Below are positions 1 through 12,473 of a DNA stretch of 64,000 nt, one piece after another. The notes beneath the pieces are model-generated. The model was given only the letters and a program-made list of their open reading frames with translations. It was not told where the DNA came from and did not search any database. The number at the start of each line of letters is the position of its first letter. Positions within the stretch are counted from its first letter, which is position 1. The DNA is from Rotaria sordida (lineage: Eukaryota > Rotifera > Eurotatoria > Philodinida > Philodinidae). The stretch covers positions 1-64,000 of the forward strand of contig CAJNOL010000534.1 of assembly GCA_905250125.1 (NCBI GenBank), in the 5' to 3' direction. A program made the position numbers and the translations under genes.

Positions 1-400
1 TAGAACGCTAGCTTTCTTCTTGTTTTGGGAAGTAGTGGCAGATATTAACTTCACAACATGTGTCGTGTTATCAAGAATACACAGTGTCAATAGAATAGCC
101 GGATTCTTCACTACTCTAGTATTCACTTAAATCCTGGATAATACACCACACGTAGCTCAAACAGATATTGTTGATATACGATCACAGACCGTTTATCCAT
201 AACGCTTCGTTATAATATATGTACTACTTACCTATCGGATTTCTGAAGGATTAAGTAAAAAAATAGTGAAGAAATGTGCCCCGAAATACATAAAACGATC
301 TCCCCGTGATTAGCAACAGCAGCTACATCGTGTTTTATATTTTAATACTGCAGAGATTATGCTAACAGCTATTTTTATTCACTAACTGAAAATGACTTCA
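1..400 (+). repeat. Dispersed repeat, MITE-like, cut by window edge
   Basis: No gene is visible. Bases 1-120 resemble the reverse complement of about 44690-44790, sharing the stretch around 'cgctagc...cttgttttggga' and the later 'gttatcaagaatacaca'. Bases 160-390 resemble 38440-38665 on the same strand and 43670-43835 on the opposite strand, sharing for example 'aggattaagtaaa' and 'gtgaagaaatgtg'. It looks like a non-autonomous transposon family of several hundred bases, downstream of the RIF1 stop. The match was made by eye. Confidence 0.6.
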
Positions 401-657
401 GTTAAGATTAAACCCAAACATTTGGGTTCAGTGTATGTCTTATTGAATATATATATGTTTATTATTAGAAATCATTTTTAATAGAATTATTATTATTATT
501 ATATCTGTATCTTCTATTGTTGTTCATAAATCTAATTACTACATTGAGAATGAAATACATATTTCATTTTTACTAACATATGATTTAAAGAAAAAAAAAA
601 ATAACAGAAAATTATATTCATATCTGACTCAAGGAAAAATGTATCACAAAAGATAAT

Positions 658-3600
658 CTAATTATCAAGAAATAAACTTTTTAAATGTAATTGTTCAAGA
701 TGTGTTAATGATGAATTATTAAATAATTGTCGAATTAATTCAATATAATCATCATCAAATGGAAGTCGACCAATATTTTTATATATATCAGCTGCTTTTT
801 GTAAACGTTCACCAAGTGTTCTATTAATAATAGTTTGTTTTTTTGGTGAAATTTGTTCATCTTGTTCATGATTATCACTATTTTTTTCATCTTGATTTAT
901 TAATGATAAATGACGTTTTTGTGGAGATATTTGTTCATCACGATTTACTAAAGCTATTTGACGTCTTGTACGTATAAAATCAATTTGACTTGTTGATGGT
1001 GGTGTTATATCATCATCATCAATATCATTATTATCATTTAAATAAAGTCGTTCATAATCAAGACTATCAATTAATGTATCAACATCATATAATGAATGAT
1101 GTGGATCATTAATAATTGTCGTTGTTGTCGTTGGTAATGATGATGCTTCTTTTGTAAATGTACCATCACTAATTGCTAAATGAAATTTAAAAAAAAAAAA
1201 ACAAAAAAGTGAAATTTTTTATGTATGAAATTAGTTTGATATACCAATTGTTTCTTCAGATGTACTTGCAATTGGTGTAAGAGATTCACCATTTGTACCT
1301 ATAATTGGTGATAATGATGGAGAATTTATTAAACGTTCTTGATATAATGAAAGAGCTTTTTGAATATTAGCTAATTTTGGTGGTGGTATTGGATAAACTT
1401 CAATTTGTGCAGCTGTTGATCGTGCTATATCACCAACAGTATTCATTTTTATTGAACGAAAATAATTAATTGCATTTGTAGGACTACAACACAAAAAAAG
1501 AAAAGACAGAAAAAGAAAAGATTTTTATTTATTAACTAAAATAAATAAGATATATACCATACACCACCATATACTACATGAATTAAAGAATCTAATGGTT
1601 TATCACAATCAATTAATGCTGGATAGATTGGTTCAACAGGTTTTATTTGAGGTGATTCTTCAGTTTTATTTGATTTGGGAGATAACTAAAGATGAAAAAA
1701 TTAAAAAACAATTTATATTTTATATAATTTCGTTGAAAATGTATTATTCATTATTTGATTTAATAAGATTTCTTATGAATATTATTTTTGCATTCTAAAA
1801 ACATTGGAATTTATTTAAAAATAGAAAGATTCAGAAGAATGAGTTAATTTAGTTTCTATAATAGTCAAATGATTTAAAATTAACATTTACTAGAGATTGG
1901 AAATCTGTCGAGATCATAAATCTGAACAAAATCAGGTATAACCATGATTCAAATCATTCGAAATTGATAAATACAGTAGCAGTCAAAAATATGTTTCTGA
2001 AAAATTAAGCACACTAGTTTTTTTTTGTAATGCACATCGCTTTTTAAAGAAAGATCGTAGGAAATGCGACAAAATCCTCATTTTATTCAAGATATGTGCT
2101 CTTTACGATGGCACACTTCCAAACTAATTTCATATAGTCTTTTGACTACTACAAACTATACGATTTGACTTTTCAGAAACCTTTTTCTCACATTCCAACT
2201 ATGAAATTTCAGTTAAATGCTTGGTATTATCTTTTTAAGCTGAAATCTTGACAATATTTTATCCAATATTGAGGCTGATAGTTGTTTAAATAATAAGTTC
2301 ACACTTCCAAAGTTTCTATTCCTTCCATTGTAAAAGTGTGTATGATCCAAAAGGAAATTCATCCCTCAAACCAAATACCAAGATTTTAGTTCCAAATATA
2401 TTCTAGATTTGTTTCACTCCTAAGTATAGTTTAGTACAAATAAAAGATATTTACATTTTTTTTTTGTAATACAGATATCTATGATAGTAATCTTTTATTG
2501 TTTTTCTTTCCTTCTCGTATTTTTTTTCCAATAAACAAATTCTCTATTAAAGACATAGACCGATGGAGAAAAACACTTACAAGGGAAGTTTTCCAATATA
2601 AGAAAATGCTTTTGAGTTCAGACTATGTGCATTATGTAGATTCAAATGAGCTATGAATACTCTGAAAAGAGTTCGTGTCATTAGCTTATCGCTACGGAGA
2701 TACTACAATTTTAGGATATCTTTTAAAGGAGTGCCGTGATAACAGAACAACTGATTTTCGAATTTCGTCTTGAAATTTTTCATAGAAATAGCTCTTAACA
2801 AATGTAGTTTGAGATCTTTCGATTTGCTTCTATCCTGAAATAAGAACATCAAATCTATCGTTTTATATCAGCGACATAAAAGACATGCTATTACCATCGT
2901 TATATTTTCGGATGGGAACAGTGACAAAACCTGAAATATTCACAAGAAAATTATGCCTTTCATTACGCCCAAGTTTCAAGTCGAAATTCAAAAATTAGTT
3001 GTTCTTGAGAAGAACCACGGCTAGAGTCCGAAAATTTTGAACTCGACGGATTCTAACCAAGGCATCTATTTAAAAGTGCGGTATCTCCATAACAATATGG
3101 TAATGACACAAACTCTTTTCAGGATATTCATAGCTCATTTGGATGTATATAGTCTCGGTTTATTAATATAGGATGACTTCTCTCGTTAGTCTTCAAGAAT
3201 TTCTCTTCTTTTTTCTTATTTCATTCAAATTTTATGAAAAGACAATCTAAATCAAAATTAAGACAATGATGAACAATAAACAAATTACAACAGTGCAAGA
3301 TCTCTAGTCACTAATTAACAAAATCAAAGGGACTAAAAGATCGTGGACTGATGTTAAAAGTCAATACGATACAACATCTATATCAACAAAGGAGTGCAGG
3401 TCATCTAGTCAGGAATAAAACATGTCAACCGGACTCAACAAACTCCACTCCATAGTTGAATAGTATTCACAACATATATATATATATATTAAACTAAGAA
3501 ATTTTTATATAAAAATTACCTCATATTTTTTTTCATCAGAAAAATTAAATAATTTTGATGAACGTGTTTTATTATTATGAACTGTTTGTTCATTATTATT

Positions 3601-6600
3601 ATTATTATTGATTAAATTTGAACGTCGAGTTATGATTGATGATCCATTTTTAATGTCATCTTTATTAGGACTTTTCTTTTTTTGTTGTTGATTATTAATA
3701 TCACGACGTGCTGGTGATGTAAATAATAAAACTTTAACTTGATCATGAAAAGCAACATGACGTGTATGATCTTGTCGAGGTTTTGTTGGTGATAAACGTT
3801 TAAGAATACTTTTTAATGGACGTGTTTTAATTATTTCATTATTTAATAATGATGATGATGATGATGATGATGAAGGATCGTTTGTAATTGATGGAATAGT
3901 TGTTAATATTTCATTTGATGATGGAATAGTACGGTTTTTTTTGGAATTATTTATTAAACTTTTACGTGCAGATGTTGATGGACGACGTGAACGACGAAGT
4001 TTTTTTGCAATTGATGATTCTTCCGGTATATCATCATCATTATTATTTGTTGATATTTGTATCGATGAATTTTCATTTTCTATTATTATTGTTGTTGTTG
4101 ATGATGATGGTGGTGGTGATGTTGATAATGATTCAACTATTGTATTATTTTCTTGTAATGATTCAATTGAAGATGAAGAATTTGAAATTGATTGTTTAAA
4201 TAAAGATATACTATTATCATTTATTGATTGTTTATTTTCATTATTTGTATTACGAAGTTGATAAGTTGCCATCATACTTTCAATAGTTGGTGTATCCATT
4301 GTAGATGATAATGATTGTGTATCACTATTATCATCACAAAGTAATGGTATTACCTGTCGTGTACGTAATTTTTCTTTTTGTTTTTCTGTTAAACAAGTAC
4401 TTGTTGATGAAATACGTTTATTAATAATAACTGGAGAATCAGATTGATCATTATGATTAATATTATTTACTATTGGAAGAAATTTTGATTCAATTTGATC
4501 AATATTTTGTGAACGAATTGTTGTTATACATGATGAATGAATACGTTCAGAAGATGACTGTTGACAATTTATTAATGGAGTTACTATATCAACTTGTTGA
4601 GATAATTGACTTTCATCAGTAATATTTGGTAATATACTATTACCAGTTATATTACTATCATCATGATCAGCAAGAAAACATGGTAATAATAAATGTTCTT
4701 TATCTTTAAGATCACGAAGACATGCTCTAAATAAAAATATATATATACGAAATTAAGTATTTTTCGTTTTGATAGAATTAAACTTTTAAATTTTTCGATT
4801 TGAAAATAATGAAATATGCTATTGTATTAGTGCGTACTTTATTCAATCTACTGATATACCGATCTCAATATGCTATGACATACAAATAAATTTTGAATTT
4901 CGAATTTATTTTCTCATACTCTTCGATAAAGTTTTATCTAGATAGTGTTCTAGAACTTTGTCGATTCGGATTCGGACATGATTTCATGCCTGGATCTGAT
5001 CCGGCAATTAATAAAATTTCGAAGTTTCAAAATATTTTTTTATTTTTCAAACTGCTATTTTTATAAAAGCATAGAAGTGAGAACGAATCACAGACGTAGA
5101 AACTAAAAGAATTCATTTTTTTATTGAAAATTTATTTGCAGATGATAATGAATCATATGACAAAGTAACTGAATACATGGAGAGGAAAATTCATATCCTT
5201 ACAGGATATGCTGGGCTATGTACGTTCTGTACACGTTGTTTATAATAGTTAAAACATGGTCTTTTCTCTACATATGTCACAGAAAAAAATGATGCTTCCT
5301 TGTTATACATCTCTCATAGATAGAGTTCGAAAATTCTGTATCCAACAGGTTCTATTAGGAACTGACTAATGTTGTGAGATAGGGAGCTGAAACTCCGTGT
5401 GTGCGTAAAAACAATTACAAAGAAATCATATGTGAAAAAAAAATTGTCTCAAAAAGTTGCAATTCATTCATATCAGTTGACCTTAAACGTATTGAACATA
5501 AGTGTATATGTGATGAAAGTTTATCGAGTCTATTTGTAGAAACTTGTGCGAATTGTTTATATGTACTGTTGCTTATGCAAGAGATCTTCTATAGGTTTAT
5601 CTGCTAAAATATTTTCCTATCATTACATTTAAATTAGCGGTTTAAAGATGTATATATTCTAGATTTTCTACTCCGTAAAACAATTAACTTTTAATTAGCT
5701 TCTATTTTTATTTGCTATAAATAAATTAATCCTTTTTGTTTGTTTCTTTCGATAAAATCAAAAGTCAGCTCAATACAATTTATAAGCATAGTTGATTAGT
5801 ACCATCACTAATACAAAGTGAATACAGAGTTGTTTCTAGCAATACTTGTTGGAGTTATGATATCCTTGTTTCCTATAGTTCAATTAGTGGCAGTATCACA
5901 GAAGGCCGAAGGGGGAAGTTAACCAAGGAAACATTTCCAGCTGTTCGATCTGTCACGATGACTTGTAGAAAAGACCGTTTTTATTTGATTTTCCGATTCT
6001 CCCTTATCGAATTATAGACGTTTTGCTTGATTTTTGTCCTATGAACATAGGATCACTGAGAATCTGAATGATCAAATTTCGAGCTGAAATTTTGTCTATA
6101 GATATAAGATATTTCCATTTAAAAGCGATGCCTCTTGTGAGCTGTTTTTCAAAAGAAGAGTGTTTCTAGTGACCATCAGGCCTATCTATGAACAAAAGTG
6201 ACTATAAAGTTTTTATTCCATAACAGAATATGTGTAGACTTTCTCTACCTAATGATTTATGTACTATCAAGTTCTATTGCATACCGTTGAGATATCACCA
6301 GAGGGCGTTACCTTCGCTACATTCTTACATTAGTCGTGACGAAGATGGTGCCCTCTGTCAATATCTTACCGGTACGCAATAGAACATATATCATTAGATA
6401 GAGGAAATCTTCCTCTATAAACCTAAATATATCCTGTTCCGAGGTCAAAGATTGCTACGAAACTTATAATCGTCTTTCAGTTCGGAATTCAATCATCCAG
6501 ATTTTCAACGGTCCGATGCTCATAGTGGCAAAAATTTAGTAAAGCGCCCATAATCCAATATGCGAATATCAAAAAATTCAACAAAAACAGACTTTTTATT

Positions 6601-9600
6601 ATTCGTCACAATCGATAGAATAATGTCCGTAATGTCAAGCTTGAACAGTTAAAAAATATTTCATCGTCAACTGTCTTGAAGCCACTGCTAAGTTCAATAT
6701 TTTTACAATCAAAATGTAAGTTAATAGTTTTAATAATTAATCGATATAGAAAAAAAAAAGCCATATTAAATCTTCTATTTACCTAAGTTCATTTGGATAA
6801 ACAATAAATGTTAAACGTCCAAATGTTTCATTCCAACATTTTCTAGCTTTATTTCTAATTATTGTTTTATTATGTTGAAAAGCAATTATTAATAATGGAT
6901 AAATAAGTTGTAAAAGAGATAAACCATTTGATGATTCATATACAGTATGTAATGTTGATAGAATTTTATTTAATATAATATTATCTATTTGTTGTGATTG
7001 TTTATTTACTAATATTGGTGATGAATTTAATGTTGATGTTGTTGTTAATATTTGTTCATATGTTGTAAGAAATAATTGTAAATGTGTTAAATTAGTTAAA
7101 ATAATTTCTAATTGTGAACATGTTTTACATAAATTAAATAAATCAATAATAAGATCACGTACATATGTAAATACAATTGATTTTGATTGTTCATTTGTTG
7201 AAATTTTATTTGATTTTAATAAACAATAACAAATAAATAACCATTGAATATTATTATCATTATTTAATAATAAACGTTGTAATATAGAATTAATTATAAT
7301 TGATAATTGTGTATAACAAAGTATAATTGATGATAATAAACGTTTTGATATAGTTGATAAATCAATATCAAAAAAAGTTTTTAATAAACATTTTATTATT
7401 GTTAATATAAAACCAAATAAACGTTGATTATTATTATAATCATTTATTGTTTGTTGAAAAATAGTTGTATGTCGAAATAATTCAATATATAAATTAATTA
7501 ATTGTTTACCATCAAGTAATATTAAACGATATAATGCTTTAAATAATTGTGTCCATATTAATGTATATGAATAATCAAGATTTTGACAATCACTAAATGA
7601 TAATGGACGAATTAATAATTCAATAGTTGTTTCTTGTTGTTGATTATTTTCATTTATTGAATGTGTACGATTAAGTATATTAATTAAATGTGTTGAACAA
7701 CGTAACCATATATGCCAAAATAATAATGAAATTTTTAATGATTGATTTGTTAATTCAATTGAACATTTAAGTAATAATGAACATGTTTGATAACAAAAAT
7801 TATCATCAGATGTTTTTGATAATGTATCAATTAAATATGATAATATATGAAGATATGTATCTTCAATTGTTTGATCATTATCATTATTAAAACGAATTGA
7901 ATGTTCTAACATCATATGAAGATATTGATCAGATAATGTTGTACGATTTGAAGAAGATTGATCAGATAATGAAGATTTTTCTTCTATTGAGAAAGAAGAA
8001 AAATTAATCGTTTTAAAGATTCAAATAGTATTCTACCAGAAGATTTTTCTTTTTCAGAGAGGCAATTTAAGAGTTCGAGAAGGCCAATCAGGGTTTTCGA
8101 TTATGAGGTTTCCAATAGGCAGACATTGTCGTGGTGAGATGAATAGGTACCGAGTCACCATTTCTAACATTCCGATGGTGAACACATTTTCTGACAAATT
8201 TTTAGCTCCTCGCAAAAATATCGACAACCCTGTCTTCGAAAAGGCACTGTCATCACGGCTCCTACACTGGATTGTATTGAGTTTGTTCAAGTAGACTGTT
8301 TTAAAGTTTTTCTTTATTTTCAGAAAGGATGAATGGTCCTTCATATTGTACGTATATTTAATTCTCTGTTGTAGATTTTATTACTATAATTGGATGCTTG
8401 CTAGAGGATACTATAGATAATATAATATTATTAAAAAATTATAGAACTGAATTTATGAAAAAGTTGAAAGAAAATATATGCGCAAAAAACAAACACGTGG
8501 CATATAAACTTTTCAAATTTATATATTTCATATAGATGACAACAGATTTAAATAGAAAAGTAACATCTCTTATATCTACCAAGTACACTAATCCTCAAGT
8601 CTAGAAGAGTTGTTCCTGATATTTATGTTTAATGAGTGTTATTCAATGTTATCATCTTCTTCTACATTGATATCAACATCTTTATCTTTATTGTTGACTT
8701 CTCCGTAGTTCTTTGCATTCTTAGTATGATGAATAGGTTCTTGTGATGTTTGTAAACTATAAGAAATACGACATAGTGATATAAAAAAAAATTAAGATAA
8801 GAGATGTGTCATGGATACATAAATGAAGTCATCAGTTCTATTTTTTAAATACCTATCACCCTTTAAAATAGGACTAATTGTAGCGAATCGTAGCTTCTAT
8901 ATGATCGTAGGCAGAATACATAATAAATATCTATTATTGCATACAAAAAACATCAAAATTTCAACCTGAATTTGAGATCAAAGAGCTTTGATTATTTTTT
9001 ATTAATGAAATATGAAGTAGTTTCTTATTAGTTTTGTTATTTATTACTACTAATGAGTAATATTATTCTTGTAATAAAAAAAAAACAAGAGATAAGATAT
9101 AATATATAAACGGAGAACAATTAAACTATTGGTACATTAATATTATTTATTAATCAAATAATTTTTTATTTTTAAAAAGTCATCTAAGAATTATTTAATT
9201 TAAAGTTGAAATCGACGCTATATATCATCGTGATCAACTTATTAAATTCTACAAACTGATATAAAGCCTATTGAAAATAGAAACTCACACTTAGGAAACT
9301 TCCGTTCTTACTATGAAAGTTGAATTCCAATCAATGATTAGAAATATTTCTACTTGTTTTTGCTAGGAAATCTTTTATGAAACTTACGTGATCGATTATG
9401 TTGTGTAGTTGATAATGTTTTTGTTCGTATACTTGAATCACGTAATACTGTTTCAATAGCCAAAGGAAAATTTGTTTGTTCAAATGTATGAAATAATTTT
9501 AATAAAAATCGAGTTGATATACGTGAATCAATCCATAATTTTTCAATACATGTTAAAAGACATGTATTTATTGTTAAACGTTGATTATTATTAATTGTAT

Positions 9601-12473
9601 TATTTGATATATATAAATGTGTTAAATGAATTAAATAAGAATTCCAACAAATTAAACCTAAAGATTTATTTTCATCTATTGTATTTTCTAATAATTCATC
9701 AATAATTGTATCAAATAAATAATTAAGTATTTGATCACCAGCTATTTTAATAATATATTCACCATTTATATTGTCAATTAATATATCATGAAGATATTGT
9801 TCACCTATTTGACGACATTCTGACCACCATGTTGTTGAAAGTATTTTCGATGATATATTATAACCAAATGTAAATGAAAGAAATGGTAAAATAACATCAT
9901 CAATATGTGTTGGATAAGTTGATACTAATATTAACCAAGCACGAGATTTAGCTATTGATGCTGATTTATTTTTTGATGTATTATCAGGTAGAAAAGGTGT
10001 TAGAAATAATTTTAATAAACGATTATATAATTGTTGTTGATGAATATCATCATTATGTAAATTTAAATCTGAACGATATATATGAGACATAAATGAAGCC
10101 CATGAAGAAAATGCAGCAGCACGTATTGAATAATTAGCAACAATAAATGCTATTAGAAAAGAAATATATGAAAAAAAAACAAAAAAAATCTTCTTAAGAT
10201 TTTTCATAATATTTTTAAATAAATTGTGTATAGTAAAAAGTCTTTGCATCATATGTAAGTCAAGGTTTTGCGGGCTTAGCAACATAGGGGGAAGAACAAT
10301 GGTATCAACAAGACTTAGATTATTGTAGAATATTTCAAATCTTTCTTCAAAATTTGAATAGTTGGAATATATTTTTTGTTTTTACACAAATAGGAATTTA
10401 TATTCTAGATGTCAAGAATCCTTTGATTTACCACAGTCGTCATATGATCAACATAAAAAGTGTGAATTAATCAAACTATAAATTTAAGGAATAATCAACG
10501 TTTGTGAACTTATCAAGATATATATAATAGTGTGTTGAGACCTGCTGTAAATATAATAGATATATGCAGCAAGTTCATTTGCTAGTTAAATCAATGGTTA
10601 GAATATTAATCATGTTAAATAAAAGAAAAACAACGAGTGAATAGCAACTTCTGTTCGAAATATAGAAATAATTAAGACAGATCGTTTCTCTGATGATTAA
10701 TAATTCTTGAAAAACAACTAAAGTCTGTCAGAGATTTTGTACTGGACTTATTTTTTATTAGTATAATGAGGCGGAAGAACACATGTGGCCTTCATATTTT
10801 AGACTCAAAGCAGTTGTACTGACAAGTTTGTTTTTTCTCGTTTGATGCTAGTTCATTGATAGCAAACCTTTGACGACAGTCAACATAGACATCTGTACAA
10901 AATTTTCATGTAGCTTATGAAAGAGAATCTTTTCAACTGTCTCTTTCAAATTTCAATGATCTTTTATCTATAGATACTATATAGTCTTCTAATAAAAATT
11001 CTAAAAAGATTTCAGTTCCAATTGAGATTTAACTATACTATCGAATTTTGATCTGAAACTAGACGATGTTCTCTTTTAATAATAGTGATATATACAAATG
11101 AAATGTGATAATTAAAATTGATCAGTATATTTTTAAGAAATTTTAATGAACTAGGAATTCATCGTATGTAACATCACACAATCATATAAACCGATACATA
11201 CTATCTAGGGTATGAGTTTGAGTGTCCTCTGTAGTCATATTCTAATTATCATGTTTCTTCTGTTTATATCACTATTATTAAAAAAGAACATCGTCGTAAG
11301 TACTCAAAGCTCATATAGATCTAGTTGGATAAGGACTACGCTTTGTTTATATATAAACTAATTTTCATTGAAGTCAGTTAGATTTACTTTACAAAATACC
11401 CAAATTATTTCTCTTTTTTACATATTACTACAAACAATCAAAATCTATGGCAGTCTCTAATTCATAATTCGCTAGAAAATAAAATTCTCTACTAACTCTA
11501 TCAAGTCAAAAATATTCCAAGATTTCATTCTGAAAAATTATAACTGGTAGAAGAAAAAAAATTTGAAAGAATATGAAATTTTAATTCTCTCTAATGACTT
11601 CTAAATGATTTAAAATTGTTCATACATGTTGTATAAATACTTTTTTACATAAAAATTCGTTTGTAAAATTTAAAATCTAAACCTACCGTCTTGCATAACA
11701 GCTAACATTTCATTTCCTTTAGTATGTCCACGTGTTAATAATCGACTAAGAAGTGCAGCTAATGGTTCCCATAAATGTATAGCAAATAAAGCTAATTTTG
11801 TATCATCAACATGTTTAACCCATGTTTTTAATTGCGTAAGAAAATGTGTCGAAATAATCGATGATGGTGATCGACCTAATACATCAACAATTTCTTTTGG
11901 TAATGGTGTAAAATTTTTTACTATTTTTGTAAGTAAATCAATAATTAAATCACCATAAATTACATATGATGATGATGATATATGTGTAACAACAAAATGT
12001 AATATACTTGATAACCATTCTGCTAATGTTGAATTTAATAAATTCGAATAATTTTCAATAAGTATAATAAGAAATCGTAATGTTAATAATAATATATCAT
12101 TATTATCTTCATCTATTGATAATATACGTTTAATAAATGGCAATAAATTTTGTTTAAATTGTATATCAGTTAATTCTATAAGTAAATTCGTATGATTTGT
12201 TATTAAACAATCAAGAATGAATATAAGAATTTTAACATCAATATTTATTGAATTCGATAATATATTACAAAGGATTTCAATTAATGATGATCGAAGATTT
12301 GTTATTTGATAACATTGATCATAGATATTTATAAATTGTATTGAACAATGAAGATTTTTACGAAGATCATCGAGTATACTTGACTCATCCAGAGTTGTAG
12401 TTATTAAAGATGATGTTGAAGTTACATTTGTTGAACGTGTTTTGCGTACTCCTGTCATTGATAATGATGACAT
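658..12473 (-). CDS. rif1: Telomere-associated protein RIF1 homologue, 7 exons, 1613 aa
   Basis: RIF1 recruits protein phosphatase 1 to control replication timing and protects DNA ends in repair; it acts in the nucleus. Exons from the start: 12473-11687, 10149-9388, 7983-6783, 4726-3520, 1685-1558, 1483-1245, 1175-658. All junctions are GT-AG, phases match, and the total is 4842 bp. Residues 1-917 are helical and HEAT-like, for example 'IRAAAFSSWASF'. A Ser/Asn-rich disordered region follows, carrying the PP1-docking pair SILK (about residue 1223) and RHVAF, an RVxF-type motif (about 1241), in the order seen in vertebrate RIF1. The conserved C-terminal domain has 'IYPALIDC' (about 1338), 'NTVGDIA' and 'PPPKLANIQKAL'. 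It is shorter than human RIF1 (about 2470 aa), mainly in the disordered middle. Introns 1-4 are 1.4-2.1 kb, unlike most introns here. A 3' splice acceptor lies 28 bases upstream of the ATG. Confidence 0.9.
1686..3519 (-). other. RIF1 intron 4
   Basis: This 1.8 kb intron joins two exons in phase 0 (donor after the GAG codon at 3520, acceptor before the TTA codon at 1685). I see no coding exon in it. Its centre is a foldback repeat, listed separately, and a short (TA)n run lies at about 3475-3490. Confidence 0.7.
2570..3200. repeat. Foldback (inverted-repeat) element in RIF1 intron 4
   Basis: The left arm, about 2600-2830, is matched in reverse complement by about 2960-3190. Shared blocks include 'caaatgagctatgaat', 'tgaaaagagtt.gtgtcatta' and 'gaacaact.attttcgaatttcg'. 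Relatives occur as a short palindrome at 35985-36065 and as pieces at 63440-63620 and 63945-64000 (shared 'ctatcctgaaataagaacat'). No transposase is encoded. It is probably a MITE or foldback transposon. The ends and target duplication were not resolved. Confidence 0.65.
4727..6782 (-). other. RIF1 intron 3
   Basis: This 2.1 kb intron has donor GTAAAT at 6782 and an acceptor after a T-rich run at 4727. The phase is 2 on both sides, completing an AGA codon. No open frame in it looks like an exon. It holds the hairpin element at 6180-6480. Confidence 0.7.
6180..6480. repeat. Hairpin-forming inverted repeat in RIF1 intron 3
   Basis: About 6240-6318 pairs with the reverse complement of about 6337-6412. 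Both contain 'ttctattgc.taccg', 'agatat' and 'cagagggc', separated by only about 20 bases. Weaker pairing extends outward to about 6195 and 6470. It is a MITE-like foldback with no coding capacity. Confidence 0.7.
8054..8340. other. GC-richer insert in RIF1 intron 2, origin unknown
   Basis: This block is visibly less AT-rich than the surrounding intron and is open in two frames: 96 codons on the minus strand and 63 on the plus strand. Neither translation was recognised. A related pyrimidine-rich string ('ttctttttcag' / 'ctttattttcag') sits on each side. It may be a relic of an inserted sequence. I cannot say whether it is coding. Confidence 0.3.
8639..8756 (-). pseudogene. Orphan terminal-exon-like segment in RIF1 intron 2
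   Basis: On the minus strand a good acceptor (ttcttatag) is followed by an open frame of 39 codons ending in TAA. It is rich in Lys, Asn, Asp and Glu and ends 'VEEDDNIE'. It needs a preceding exon ending in phase 2, but RIF1 exon 2 ends in phase 1, so it cannot be a simple alternative last exon of RIF1. It may be the tail of a lost nested gene or chance. Confidence 0.25.

Noticed and set aside
3941-4261. Plus-strand open frames of 106 and 77 codons
   Set aside because: They lie opposite RIF1 exon 4, whose Ser/Asn-rich codons leave the complementary strand open. There is no splice or homology support.
5401-5607. 68-codon plus frame with several Cys
   Set aside because: Lies inside RIF1 intron 3, unrecognised, with no partner exon and no clear zinc-finger spacing.
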